Assembly (NCBI GenBank): GCA_963970005.1
Contig: CAXAMN010021396.1
Coordinates: 267,833-331,832, forward strand
Source: Durusdinium trenchii
Taxonomy: Eukaryota; Sar; Dinophyceae; Suessiales; Symbiodiniaceae
Direction of reading: 5' to 3'
DNA length: 64,000 nt
Both the position numbers and the translations under genes were made by a program. Within the stretch, counting starts at the first letter, position 1, and each line of letters begins with the position of its first letter. Positions 11,975-21,076 of the stretch are shown here, piece after piece. A model generated the notes under the pieces. It was not told the DNA's origin, made no database searches, and was given only the letters and a program-made list of their open reading frames with translations.

Positions 11975-12332
11975 ATGTGCCCCATCAACCATTCAAGATC
12001 GTTCGAGTTTTCTTTTTTGGCGGATCGACTTAAGTTCGCAGTTCTGTAGTTCTATTCCATAACAATCAGCTCAAGTGCCCCCACCCAACCACCCTGCAAG
12101 TTCACCCAAGGCCTCGGTACGCGCCTCTTTTCCTCGTAAGGTGGTGGAAGTTGTGCTTCTTTGCCTGCTGTTCCTTTCAAGTGATGCCACCATGATTCAT
12201 GACCATGGTCCCTGCCCTAGAGACACATGTCACGAAGCAGAATGTCGCATTCTTACCTCAAGAAGCAACACAGACCACATCTACAACTTCCTCTCACCTT
12301 CCCTTTTCTGCTGAATTGTTAACCAAGCACTG
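11975..12332. other. 3' flank of the recombinase ORF, no gene seen
   Basis: This stretch lies downstream of the recombinase stop on the minus strand and probably contains the 3' untranslated part and terminus of the DIRS-like element. I could not identify the terminal repeat by eye, so the boundary is left open. Confidence 0.35.
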
Positions 12333-14141
12333 TTACTGCAAATTGAAACACTTATTGCATTGCTGTGCTTCGCACATCTCAAATTCTACATCATCAAAAA
12401 TCGGTTGCGCACTAGAACTTGCCCTAAGCCAGCTCCACCCACACTTCGTTGTCCAACGTGTGGGATCCACATCAAAGCATGTTGAAACCTTCACCACATG
12501 CAAGCATTGGCGGTCCAAGTTTATGACCCCTTGTGGAATCATGGCCCTACGCATCTCAAAACGCAACAGCTGACGATCATGTAAAATGTGCTGGTTTGAA
12601 TTAAGCATTTCTAACCTGCCTCTCAGGTCAGCTTCAACTCGGTTCATAGCATTCTCCATGGTCTCCTGCTTGCCAACCAATTCAGTGAGCATTTCACCAA
12701 TTGATCTCGCATCCAACATTGTTCTCTGCCTTTCAGGTGATTCTTCATAAGCTTCCTCCATGTACAGCATGGTGACGCTGGAGCTGTGTCGGGCCAACCA
12801 TTGTACTGCCGTGAAAGAAACTCCCTTCCTGGCCAAGGCCTTGATTCCACTCCTCCTCAAAGAGTGGCCAGTGACTTCATCCGGCACCATGCTCAGTCTT
12901 TGTGGATAACCCACAAGAATGAGATAGGCAAGACGCTGCAGTTCTCTGACAAAGGCAACCTTCGACACCGGTGCATTGAAATCACCCTTCTGGCCAAAAA
13001 GTGGTAGCCATGCCAAAGGGACATCATCCAGGTTCTCAAAGCGAGTTCGGCGCAGTTGAAGCCCGATGACTCGATTCATAGCATGATAAGGACAAAGCAC
13101 GTCTCTGGTCGCTTTGCAAATGCATCCTAAGGTCCTTAAAACTCCTTGACCACCTGGGTCAGTCTTGGACACCGGCAAAAACAAACCTACAGTTTGGGCA
13201 TGGATATCAATCCGAATGCACCAATGATCTAAGAAGATAGAGCTCAACTCAACCTCACGAAGAAGGAAATGATGGCCAATGATCATCATGTCCACCGCAT
13301 CCTTGGGCGCATCTTCGTTTGCACCTTCCTGGAAAGGATACAGCCCATACGCGTTGATCAGCCAAGCCCACCATTCCTCACGAATCTCTTCAGCGCGTTT
13401 GGCCTCACCCTGTGCTCGTTTGCTCGCTCTCTTGGCATCGCATAGAGCACTCTGATGCTGCGCCGTCCAAGGGAAGCCAGCCCTGGAGTGCCTGTCACGT
13501 GCCTCATGCACATATGCCATCAAGCTCTTGTACCCTGCCTCTCTCAAAATGGCAGAGTTACAAACGATCATTTCAGGTGTCAAAGGCAGCGGCTCTACTC
13601 CTCTTCGTTTGCAAATTCTGGACCACAACCCAAACAGCGCTTCCTTGGAAGCAGAGGTGGAAGGCGCATAGATCAAGTCTTTGAAGTTGCTCACCGCTTG
13701 ATTTGTCCTATCACTAGAGCCAGCAATGTCCACAGCGAGCCTTGCTGACCCACGTGCCAACCTTTCCTGTTCAGGATTGGCAATCCATGGGCCCATGGGA
13801 CGTGTCCTAATCCTGGACTCACCCGCTTCAGTTGTTGTTTCCAACATCCGAAGCCCTGGTGTGCCTGGTGCAGCGGATCGCGCCCCAGGTGTCTCAGGGG
13901 CCCTGACGCTGGAAGTGACCACAGCAGCAGAACTTGAAGAGCTAGAAGGCAATGCAAAATGGTCAGCAGGTACACCGGTCCCCCTCGGAACAACGGCACA
14001 CCCACGACACAAGCCATTGCGCAACTCAGCTCTGGCCGCAACTACCCCAGGTGGCAGCCCTTCAGGTTCCACAGGCAATTCTCTTCTCACATAAGGACCC
14101 TTCTGTTTCCGGCCCTTAACCCATCTAATCGCTGCCCACAT
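12333..14141 (-). CDS. Tyrosine recombinase (DIRS-type integrase)
   Basis: A 602-residue protein if started at the first ATG (14,141); the frame is open 12 codons further up to a GTG at 14,177. Numbering from that upstream codon, the catalytic domain shows Arg307 in FLLREVELS, the H-x-x-R box as His438/Arg441 in GHSLRRSG, then W-L-A-R-H around 460-464 and Tyr472 in MLYMEEAY. This is the R..HxxR..H..Y layout of tyrosine recombinases. The first 130 residues are Pro/Ser/Ala-rich and probably disordered; residues about 230-275 are Lys/Arg/Glu/Ala helical and may act as the core-binding region. In DIRS elements this enzyme inserts a circular DNA intermediate without target duplication. About 0.7 kb separates it from the pol ORF, so it may be expressed separately. 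No inactivating change is visible. Confidence 0.85.
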   Translation of the reverse strand: MWAAIRWVKGRKQKGPYVRRELPVEPEGLPPGVVAARAELRNGLCRGCAVVPRGTGVPADHFALPSSSSSSAAVVTSSVRAPETPGARSAAPGTPGLRMLETTTEAGESRIRTRPMGPWIANPEQERLARGSARLAVDIAGSSDRTNQAVSNFKDLIYAPSTSASKEALFGLWSRICKRRGVEPLPLTPEMIVCNSAILREAGYKSLMAYVHEARDRHSRAGFPWTAQHQSALCDAKRASKRAQGEAKRAEEIREEWWAWLINAYGLYPFQEGANEDAPKDAVDMMIIGHHFLLREVELSSIFLDHWCIRIDIHAQTVGLFLPVSKTDPGGQGVLRTLGCICKATRDVLCPYHAMNRVIGLQLRRTRFENLDDVPLAWLPLFGQKGDFNAPVSKVAFVRELQRLAYLILVGYPQRLSMVPDEVTGHSLRRSGIKALARKGVSFTAVQWLARHSSSVTMLYMEEAYEESPERQRTMLDARSIGEMLTELVGKQETMENAMNRVEADLRGRLEMLNSNQHILHDRQLLRFEMRRAMIPQGVINLDRQCLHVVKVSTCFDVDPTRWTTKCGWSWLRASSSAQPIFDDVEFEMCEAQQCNKCFNLQ

Positions 14142-14177
14142 TTTTGCTATTGAACCTAAATATAGCGAAACTTCCAC

Positions 14178-14902
14178 TCGTCCATGAGCTCACGCTTGAA
14201 TTCTGCTTTTAATGCTACTTACCAGTTATATCATGAATATCCTGAGCATTTAAGACAATGCCTAGCAATCCAAGCTGGCACTGTCCCAGCCCAGGCAAGT
14301 CCTCCAATCCTCCAATGATTCCGTAGATGTTCTGACCTCAGTGGTCGGGCAATCAACCAAGTCCACAACATGAACGTAATCACAACTCAGACTCCCATCA
14401 AAATCCAACCAAACCCATCCAAATCAGTTCAAATTCATTCAAATTCCAATCGCCTCAATCACCCTTCGCCTCACCGAAACGCGTCACAACAGTTTACGTT
14501 TCCAAGCCAAAGCAAAGGGAAACAAGCACAGCAAACAAACAGAAACGCAACGAAAGACAAGAAACACAACAATCAACACAACACAAAATCACAAGGCAAC
14601 ACAACTCGCAATCCGCTTACCAGTCCAAATCAACTCACCCGCAAGCTCACAACCGATTTACTTGCCTAGTTCAATTCCAATTATCAAGGTCACTCAGGCC
14701 TACTTATCTCCTATATGACTTGTCGCCTGAGTTTCCCAAACTGTGTCTGCCAGGCACCGCCGTCCTAGGCCAGGGAACTGCTCCACAGCTATCATGACCC
14801 GTGTGAGCCCGTAGGCAAGACAATCAGGTGCACAATGGCTTGCACATGGCCACAACTCATGGGCACGGCACGCACATCACGCAACCCTGACCACCTCAAA
14901 TT
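14178..14902 (-). other. Spacer between pol and recombinase ORFs
   Basis: About 725 bases without a credible ORF. Positions 14,370-14,670 are strikingly A/C-rich on the plus strand (G/T-rich in the element's sense strand), with many CAACA-type words. It may hold a promoter or leader for the recombinase, or internal repeat parts as in other DIRS-order elements, but I could not match it to either end. Confidence 0.45.
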
Positions 14903-17896
14903 TTATCTGGTGAGCTGCCATGACTTGTAAAAGTCTACCGTGCGCAGTGGCCCTGTGACACATTCCGCGTCACTGAGCTCAGCTGGCACCGCTGAGTGTT
15001 CATGCATACGACTAAGTTTGTCAGCAATGTCATTGAGGATCCCTGCCACATGCTGGCCCCATAGGTATGGGACCTGTATGGCTTCAATTTCTAAAGCCAC
15101 TTCTGAAGCTAGCTGTGCCATGAGCACTGACTTGCCACGCAATTCCATTGCAGCCTGAAGCGTGGCAGTGTTGTCAGTCTTCAACAAGATTCCAGCAGGC
15201 CCTGAATCTGTACTGAGCCATCGCTTGAAGACCCGAAGCGAAACAAGGACAGCTAAAAGTTCTAACTCGCTTTGAAAAGAGGGATCCCCGTAAACGACAC
15301 CTAAAACCTCTTGATCCTCATTGGTGACTTTGTCAAACCAATATGCAACAATTTTGTTGTGGACCATGATGAAACCTCCTAATCCCGTTGGACATGCATC
15401 TGTCTGAATAACTACAACTGGTGCAAATGGTCGCCATCTCACTGTGCGCTTCAGCCCCCCGTGACGAGCATCGAACTCACACAACAAGGATTGCAACCAC
15501 TGAAGTGCGTGGCGAACCTGCTTCACAAAGACCAGCCCCTTTCTCACCCTGGTTGTGGAAGCCTTAGGTCTGTCATGCTGCAAGATGGCTGCCCATATCA
15601 TGGCCACAAAAGGTCTTGCCATGGGCATAGATGATGTGATCCAGCCCAAGATGCCCACTGCCAACTGAAGCTTGGCCAACGGTAGCACTCCTTTGTGACT
15701 GATCAAATCGTCAACCACAGCCTTCAGCTTCTCCTTCTTCGCTTCCATGAGCTGCACCTGAATGGCCCAAGCGCCCTGCTTGTTGGAAATGCTCAAACTA
15801 AACCCAATCCAGTCCACCTCAAAGCCACGGTGTGCCTTGGGCCATGAAAGTTCCAATCCAAGCACCAACCAGAGAACCACAAATTTTGCAAACGACCACG
15901 TGCGCTCTCTTTTGGTAGCGCCTGCTGCCAGTATGAGTGGGTCATCCACAAACGTTGCCACCTCAGCTTCGTCAGGCAACATCAGCGCCTGCGCCAATCT
16001 CATGGCCGCTGCTGCAACTCGCCCCCAGAGCAATGGGCCAGGTGCCAGTCCAAAAACGACTACTTGAAACGCATAGTACCTGGGTTGACCCTGTTCGCCA
16101 TCCATGCCTTTCACGATGACCATTGGTTTCTCAGCATCAGCCAACTGCAGCATATTGAAGGCATCCTTGAAATCCGCAGTCATCATCTCGATCACCTTGG
16201 AACCTTCATGCGATCTGGTCAACCGATACCACGTGCTAGTGATGTCTGTAACTCGAGGCAGAACCACGCGTTCATGTATTGAAGTGAGCCCGTTGACTCC
16301 ACTGCGTCTTGAATCAACTATGATCCTCACTTTTTCTGTGTGGTCCGGACGCAGCTTCACGATGCAACCAAGCTTTGTGAGTCTTGCTTCAGGCCCCAGT
16401 GTCTTGACAACATCATCCCAAGAGTAGTAGCAAACTGCACGACCCTTGCGCACCATGTCGTCCAAGATGTCTTGGCCCTTCATACCAGCCTCCTCAAAAC
16501 TGATGTAGTTTGAATGACTGCCATCAAGATCATGCATGACTCTGCCTTCTGCCCGCGAAGCCTCCACTGCTGAAGTATCACCTTCCACCAGTGGAAACGC
16601 CCCTGATGGAGTGATCGGCTTGTGGATTCCCAGCGGAAACCCTTCAGCCATCCAAGCTGGTAAATACTGAGCTTCACAATCTTCAGCCTCCACCAGCAAT
16701 GCCTTCCAAAGTGAAGACTGGAATCCGCCACCCACGTTGATTTGCACACCAAACTCCTGTGCTAGGGCATACCTGTTCTCGTTGATCCATTCTTCAGGCA
16801 ATCCATTCTGAACATTTTCCTCCCACATAGCCAAAACTCGATCATCTCGCTTGGACTCAAACAGCTTCCTCACTCTTTTGCCCAGCTTCCGAAGCGACCT
16901 GGACTTCATGACTGATGCCCTTGCACTCCTCAAGCCACCAATGCACTTGTTGTTCTCCTCAGACCTGACCGATGCCAAGCTCGCAACTGGTTTGTGCTCG
17001 TTCGCCTGCTTCTCGACCAAGTCTGCTCTGACAAGTTGGTTTCCCCATTTGCCAACCAAAATCAAACTATTTCGTCTCATCCAGTGAATGCCCTCATCTG
17101 AAAACAGCCACTTCTTCAAAGCCTCAGCCCATGCCATGCATAAGCCACACGGGTACTCCGCAGCCAACGAAGACCTCCACACTACCCTTTCATCCAGATA
17201 GCTCCAGACCTTGCCAACAAGCCCCTCTGTCAAATGGCGATGTGCCCTCACTTCGTGACATAAACTCCTCACCATCTTCATCCAAGGAGCCGTTGTCAGC
17301 AGTCCAGTGGGCTTCATAGTTTGGGCCCCATAGCAACACTGGTGCAACAGCACCAGCTCTGCAGTCCTCAACTTCATGAGCTTCTGCATGTCCTTGAGCA
17401 ACCATAGGAACGAGTTGAACGGGTTCTCAATCGCAAACGTCTTGCCTGAGTTGTGCAACAGCAAGCATAGGACCACCATGCGAGTGACAATCTCATTCGC
17501 TTCGATGGCGTCTGGGTGGCCCCAACCTTCAGGCCACATGGGCGATCTCATGATTGCTACGGCACCATGCTCATCTGTTCTGCGGGCTTCAGTCAATGTA
17601 CGACATGGCGGGGCAAAGTGGCCATGATCGAGACCAGTTTGACAAAGCTCCTTGCTCTTCGCAAAGTCGCCATCATTCAGAATGTTCCAACTGTCCTCAT
17701 AGGCATCCATTCTCTCAATGCTGCCCAAAGAGATCCAAGATTCCAGAACAAACATCATCGCTGTGGACAATCCACCCATGCCTGCAAAGAATTCACCAAA
17801 TCGAAACCGCCTGGGCAACTGCTGGTCAGTTGCTTGCTGCTGTACATCAACTTCTTCACATTGACTCGAATTCAAACTATAGTCATTGTCATGCAC
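14903..17896 (-). CDS. Pol: C5-methyltransferase-like domain + reverse transcriptase + RNase H
   Basis: About 997 residues. The N-terminal domain (about 30-260) resembles a C5 cytosine methyltransferase: FAGMGG at 37-42 (motif I), APPCRTLTEAR with candidate nucleophile Cys98 (motif IV) and ENP at 157-159 (motif VI). The reverse transcriptase has MMTADFKDAF (Asp575, motif A) and FVDD at 649-652 (motif C). RNase H follows with QTDACPTGLGG (Asp833), a SELELLAVL helix (Glu877/879), TDNTATLQ (Asp908) and NDIADKLSR (Asp956/959). RT/RH style and neighbours fit DIRS-order pol. The first codon is GTG and no ATG precedes motif I; the frame is continuous with gag across one TGA, so readthrough synthesis as Gag-Pol is likely. 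The usual QxRxR motif VIII is not obvious, so methyltransferase activity is uncertain. No frameshift is seen. Confidence 0.85.
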   Translation of the reverse strand: MHDNDYSLNSSQCEEVDVQQQATDQQLPRRFRFGEFFAGMGGLSTAMMFVLESWISLGSIERMDAYEDSWNILNDGDFAKSKELCQTGLDHGHFAPPCRTLTEARRTDEHGAVAIMRSPMWPEGWGHPDAIEANEIVTRMVVLCLLLHNSGKTFAIENPFNSFLWLLKDMQKLMKLRTAELVLLHQCCYGAQTMKPTGLLTTAPWMKMVRSLCHEVRAHRHLTEGLVGKVWSYLDERVVWRSSLAAEYPCGLCMAWAEALKKWLFSDEGIHWMRRNSLILVGKWGNQLVRADLVEKQANEHKPVASLASVRSEENNKCIGGLRSARASVMKSRSLRKLGKRVRKLFESKRDDRVLAMWEENVQNGLPEEWINENRYALAQEFGVQINVGGGFQSSLWKALLVEAEDCEAQYLPAWMAEGFPLGIHKPITPSGAFPLVEGDTSAVEASRAEGRVMHDLDGSHSNYISFEEAGMKGQDILDDMVRKGRAVCYYSWDDVVKTLGPEARLTKLGCIVKLRPDHTEKVRIIVDSRRSGVNGLTSIHERVVLPRVTDITSTWYRLTRSHEGSKVIEMMTADFKDAFNMLQLADAEKPMVIVKGMDGEQGQPRYYAFQVVVFGLAPGPLLWGRVAAAAMRLAQALMLPDEAEVATFVDDPLILAAGATKRERTWSFAKFVVLWLVLGLELSWPKAHRGFEVDWIGFSLSISNKQGAWAIQVQLMEAKKEKLKAVVDDLISHKGVLPLAKLQLAVGILGWITSSMPMARPFVAMIWAAILQHDRPKASTTRVRKGLVFVKQVRHALQWLQSLLCEFDARHGGLKRTVRWRPFAPVVVIQTDACPTGLGGFIMVHNKIVAYWFDKVTNEDQEVLGVVYGDPSFQSELELLAVLVSLRVFKRWLSTDSGPAGILLKTDNTATLQAAMELRGKSVLMAQLASEVALEIEAIQVPYLWGQHVAGILNDIADKLSRMHEHSAVPAELSDAECVTGPLRTVDFYKSWQLTR

Positions 17897-17956
17897 AACC
17901 GTGAGCTCAGCCTCATCATCTTCAGACCAGACCGAACACCCGATCTCCTCCTCCTG

Positions 17957-19540
17957 TCACTTGCCGGGGTTCTTACCCCCCCCACCTTTGCTCTTGCCAT
18001 CTCTCTTCTGGCACTGCTGGTTGGGATGAGCACCCAGGCAATACTGACAGCAATGAGTCCTGCCGTCGACACATGGTTCGCTGCATGCCCCAGGTGCACC
18101 TTTGCTGAACTTGTAGCAGATCTCATCCCCTTCGCGTGTGGTCACGAAGGTTTGGCCATACTTTCTGGGATGCATGCCTTTCTGGGACTGTGTCTTTCCT
18201 GAACCCTTTGGCGCCCAACTGGACGCAGAGTTCTCCCAACCTCCTTTGGATGCCGTAGAGCTCCACTTCCTCGCCTCATCCTGTCGCTGCTTTTCGGCAC
18301 GACGTTTTCGCGCATTTCGCGACTGACCCTGCCCAGGCTCACCTTGAACACCAGCACCTCCACCACTAGTGATCTTGACCATGTCCTTGTCCAGCATGAC
18401 ACTCTCAGCCGCTTCACGTGTCATCTTCCTTCCTGACCCACCTCGGGCCAGAAAGGTCTGGGCAGGTCTGGTGACATGCTTTGCCCAGTACTCACCATCA
18501 CGAGCAGCATATGTGAACACACCAACCCATGGCTGATCAGGATCAAACCTGATGTTCATCGGAAGGTTTCCCTCAATTCGTGCACGAACCAAGGATCTGC
18601 GAATCCGCTCCAGCTCATCACGACGACACCTGTCTTCTGCTTGCCACACCAGATGCCAGCACTCAGGAAATTCAGCACATAGCTCCGAAATCTTGTCTGC
18701 ATACTCTTCCAAGCAAGCAATGGTGACAACAGGCTTTGGACCATGAGGTGGTACAGGAGCATGTCTCAGCATTAGTAGAACCGTTCGATACACTCTCCAG
18801 CACTTCAACCATGCAGAGTACCCTGGTGGGCCAGGTATGTCGATGCCCTTGAACGACCCATCCTCTTGAAGCAACCACGACCGAGCCTTCATGTTCTTCT
18901 GCAACTCCTTCCCGTAAGGAACCAGCACTGAAAAGTCAGCGTAAGGTGATTCCTGTCGATCAATCACTTTGGCACGCATCGCTGACACCTGTTCCATAGT
19001 TGGGTCTGCTTCAGGAAGGGGATCTGATCCTGTGGTTTCTCTGTAACATCTGTAGCATTCTTCAAGCACAGTCCTAGATACCAGCTCTACTTCGTTCTCA
19101 TCCATCTGATCCAAATGAACTGACATCTTCACCTTCTGAACCTTTGGAATGGCCACTGCTTGTAGAGGTGCACCAGCCGCCTGAATCTGTGCATTGCCTG
19201 CTGGATAGGGTGCCAAGATGTCAATGTCAGGCAATGAGAATGCCAACCTAGCCACCCTCCACATCACCGCCAATTGGATGACCTCCACCGCCGTTGCAGC
19301 ACGAGGAGGGGGATCTGTAGTGGCACCAGCAGGGCGAGTGACGGGAATCCGCACTCTATCCAGCATAGTCCGGTAAACATCCATTGGGGTCAGAGCCAAC
19401 AATCTCAAAGTCGTGACTTCTCCCAAATGAGTACTAGCTGCCTTCCATGTGGCCTCTGGAGTTCCTGACCATGCCCTCACTTCTGGCAACGACGTCAGTG
19501 TTCCCAGTTCAGTCGCTGTGGGCAGAATGCTGAGAGCCAT
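17957..19540 (-). CDS. Gag-like protein with C-terminal zinc-binding cluster
   Basis: About 527 residues from the first ATG (19,540); the frame is open only to a TAG at 19,571-19,573. The body has no motif I can name. The C-terminal third is basic and low-complexity (SRNARKRRAEKQRQDEARKW, then Gly/Ser/Lys-rich), followed by a Cys/His cluster: CYKFSKGAPGACSEPC and then CQYCLGAHPNQQC. The latter is CX2CX3HX4C, close to the retroviral zinc knuckle, preceded by a CCCH-like set. This fits a nucleic-acid-binding Gag. It ends with TGA (17,957-17,959) in the context AAG-TGA-CAG, and the same frame runs on for about 20 codons into pol. Confidence 0.75.
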   Translation of the reverse strand: MALSILPTATELGTLTSLPEVRAWSGTPEATWKAASTHLGEVTTLRLLALTPMDVYRTMLDRVRIPVTRPAGATTDPPPRAATAVEVIQLAVMWRVARLAFSLPDIDILAPYPAGNAQIQAAGAPLQAVAIPKVQKVKMSVHLDQMDENEVELVSRTVLEECYRCYRETTGSDPLPEADPTMEQVSAMRAKVIDRQESPYADFSVLVPYGKELQKNMKARSWLLQEDGSFKGIDIPGPPGYSAWLKCWRVYRTVLLMLRHAPVPPHGPKPVVTIACLEEYADKISELCAEFPECWHLVWQAEDRCRRDELERIRRSLVRARIEGNLPMNIRFDPDQPWVGVFTYAARDGEYWAKHVTRPAQTFLARGGSGRKMTREAAESVMLDKDMVKITSGGGAGVQGEPGQGQSRNARKRRAEKQRQDEARKWSSTASKGGWENSASSWAPKGSGKTQSQKGMHPRKYGQTFVTTREGDEICYKFSKGAPGACSEPCVDGRTHCCQYCLGAHPNQQCQKRDGKSKGGGGKNPGK

Positions 19541-19556
19541 GCAGTGCAGAAAATGC

Positions 19557-19733
19557 TTCGGCACCAAGCACTAGGGAATCCACCGTGGTCACCTGAGAAG
19601 ACGTAGATGCCAACACTGGACAACAGCGAGCGCAGCAAATGCCCACCAAAAGTCCCAGCACGAACGTCAGCCCCAACAGGGCTTCCAACATGGTGACACC
19701 GGTGGACACAATGCCTTTTCGCCAAAATGGCAT
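19557..19733 (-). CDS. Possible small membrane-segment ORF in the gag leader (weak)
   Basis: In another minus-strand frame upstream of gag, an ATG at about 19,733 opens a frame containing MLEALLGLTFVLGLLVGICC, a convincing hydrophobic helix, and it runs on over the gag start to about 19,509. Its start codon lies inside a spliced-leader-like sequence. It may be a real small protein, an upstream ORF, or chance. No family is recognised. Confidence 0.25.
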
Positions 19734-19737
19734 ACGG
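19715..19737 (-). other. Spliced-leader (DinoSL)-like relic upstream of gag
   Basis: The minus strand reads CCGTATGCCATTTTGGCGAA followed by AAG. The conserved dinoflagellate spliced leader ends CCGTAGCCATTTTGGCTCAAG. The two align with one inserted T and changes only at the last few bases. A leader relic in genomic DNA is the known mark of reverse transcription from a trans-spliced mRNA. It sits at the expected place, in the 5' leader of the element's transcript. Confidence 0.5.
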
Positions 19738-20800
19738 GCAGATACACAAGTCACATTCAATGCATCATGCCCTGCCACCACTCAAGCTTTTATGTTCCTT
19801 CGCAAATTCTTTGCTACAAGTTATTTCTTCGGATGAAGGTCACAAGAACTACTTGTAATATGCGCTTTGATATGCCTTGGGATTTCAACTTTCAACAAAC
19901 CTGAAGACATCTCCACGTCCATCCACAATGCCAGCTCCGAAAAACAGACGATTGGAGAGGGGGCTGAGGCCCCGCATCCACACCAGAGTGCATAAAGCGG
20001 TTGAACAGATCATCCGAAAACCATCAGGCCGGCATGTGGTTTGCCGAGTCTCTACAGAAGACACAGAAGCGCCCTGTGAAGATGGAGCAGGCGGCTATGG
20101 TACGTGCGACTCTTGATCTGGCGAAGATGGAACATGATGGAACTAGTGAAGTAAAGGAGAAGTGAGCAGTCAGAACATGAAATGTAGCGACATGTAGCGA
20201 CCAACATCACATAGCCAGGGTATGACCATCCCCCAGACCGCAGGTCCAGAAAGTTTGTGATCCCCAAGGAGTGTTGGTTTTGTACTATGTTCTGGCAGTT
20301 CTGGCCATGGACAAGCCTACCAGTCAGCCGTTTGCCTACCCCCCGGCCTTTTTGAGGGGATTGGCCTCTCCACTGGTCGAAGCGACCAGGTAAAGAGAAG
20401 GTCAACCTGCGTTTTCCAGGGAAACGGGTTGGGAGTCAGTTTGCACATCAGAGGGATTCGTGATCCAAACATACTAGTGCCATTTGGATCCCTCTACTGC
20501 CTGAACCAGTTCGAACCTATTTGATTCCAAAGTATTATTGCTAAGAGGTCGGTATATGGTATATGGTATGTCTCAAGCAGCTTTCACCGCTTGAGATCTG
20601 GAGTGGTTGAGGTAGGAGAGTTCTTCATTCTTCACTGGACTCTGGACCTTGAAAAAATCAAAGCACTCTGTAACACTCTTGCCTACCTTGGTTTTGTGTC
20701 GCTTTGGGACACCAACACTCTGCCTTTTTGACCTACTTCTAACCACTGAAGGTTTCGCCTTCTTTCGCTCGTGCGAGAACTCCAAAGCTGCGGTTCCACG
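19738..20800. other. 5' flank of the DIRS-like element and intron-like DNA
   Basis: No gene is recognised. The retrotransposon's 5' end should lie in the first few hundred bases. The 26-bp repeat at 20,414-20,439 matches 11,929-11,954. Confidence 0.35.
20414..20439. repeat. 26-bp repeat flanking the DIRS-like region, right copy
   Basis: TTCCAGGGAAACGGGTTGGG plus AGTCAG is the partner of 11,929-11,954 in the same orientation. Confidence 0.5.
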
Positions 20801-20804
20801 ACAG

Positions 20805-20918
20805 GTCAAGGCCGTCCAAAGCTCGGTGAAGAGCGCGTTCCGACAGCTGCCCAAAGTGTGGCAAACGGTGAAAGGCAGCAAAGAGGCGCGGACACGGTTG
20901 GCCGATCCCCATCGCGCT
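20805..20918 (+). CDS. Exon of the host gene, phase 0 at both ends
   Basis: Acceptor ccacgacag (to 20,804) and donor GCT|gtgagc (20,919) bracket exactly 38 codons: VKAVQSSVKSAFRQLPKVWQ followed by TVKGSKEARTRLADPHRA. The fit of frame, length and both splice sites makes this the best supported small exon left of the giant element. The sequence is basic and helical; no family is recognised. Confidence 0.5.
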
Positions 20919-20999
20919 GTGAGCATGAGAGATGGGCAAATGTTGGTGCCATTCGGACATGTTGGACGGGGCCGAGGTACGCTTTGTCACAAACATATC

Positions 21000-21076
21000 G
21001 CATGGAAGTGACAGGGATCGTTTTTTGGAAGATTCCATCCTCAACCCAACAAACTCAGGGTTTTCCACTTCCATGT
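21000..21076. repeat. Palindromic MITE-like element, copy 3
   Basis: CATGGAAGTG near 21,001 and CACTTCCATG near 21,067 are perfect inverted repeats and carry the same core word as the copies at 9952 and 24,820. The interior is more diverged. Confidence 0.45.

Larger units (their letters stand above)
12333..19570 (-). mobile_element. DIRS-like tyrosine-recombinase retrotransposon (coding core)
   Basis: Three long minus-strand ORFs occur in the order gag (17,957-19,540), methyltransferase-like/RT/RNase H (14,903-17,896) and tyrosine recombinase (12,333-14,141). This is the defining gene set of DIRS-order elements, which integrate with a tyrosine recombinase rather than a DDE integrase. All three frames are uninterrupted apart from the single TGA between gag and pol, so the copy may be young. 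The element lies antisense to the host coil exons, between those at about 11.1 and 20.8 kb, and is presumably intronic. The true termini (inverted or split direct repeats in known DIRS, PAT and Ngaro groups) were not found; coordinates cover only the ORFs. Confidence 0.85.

Noticed and set aside
17516-18202. 228-codon plus-strand ORF opposite gag/pol
   Set aside because: Antisense shadow of the DIRS-like ORFs, which have clear motifs on the minus strand.
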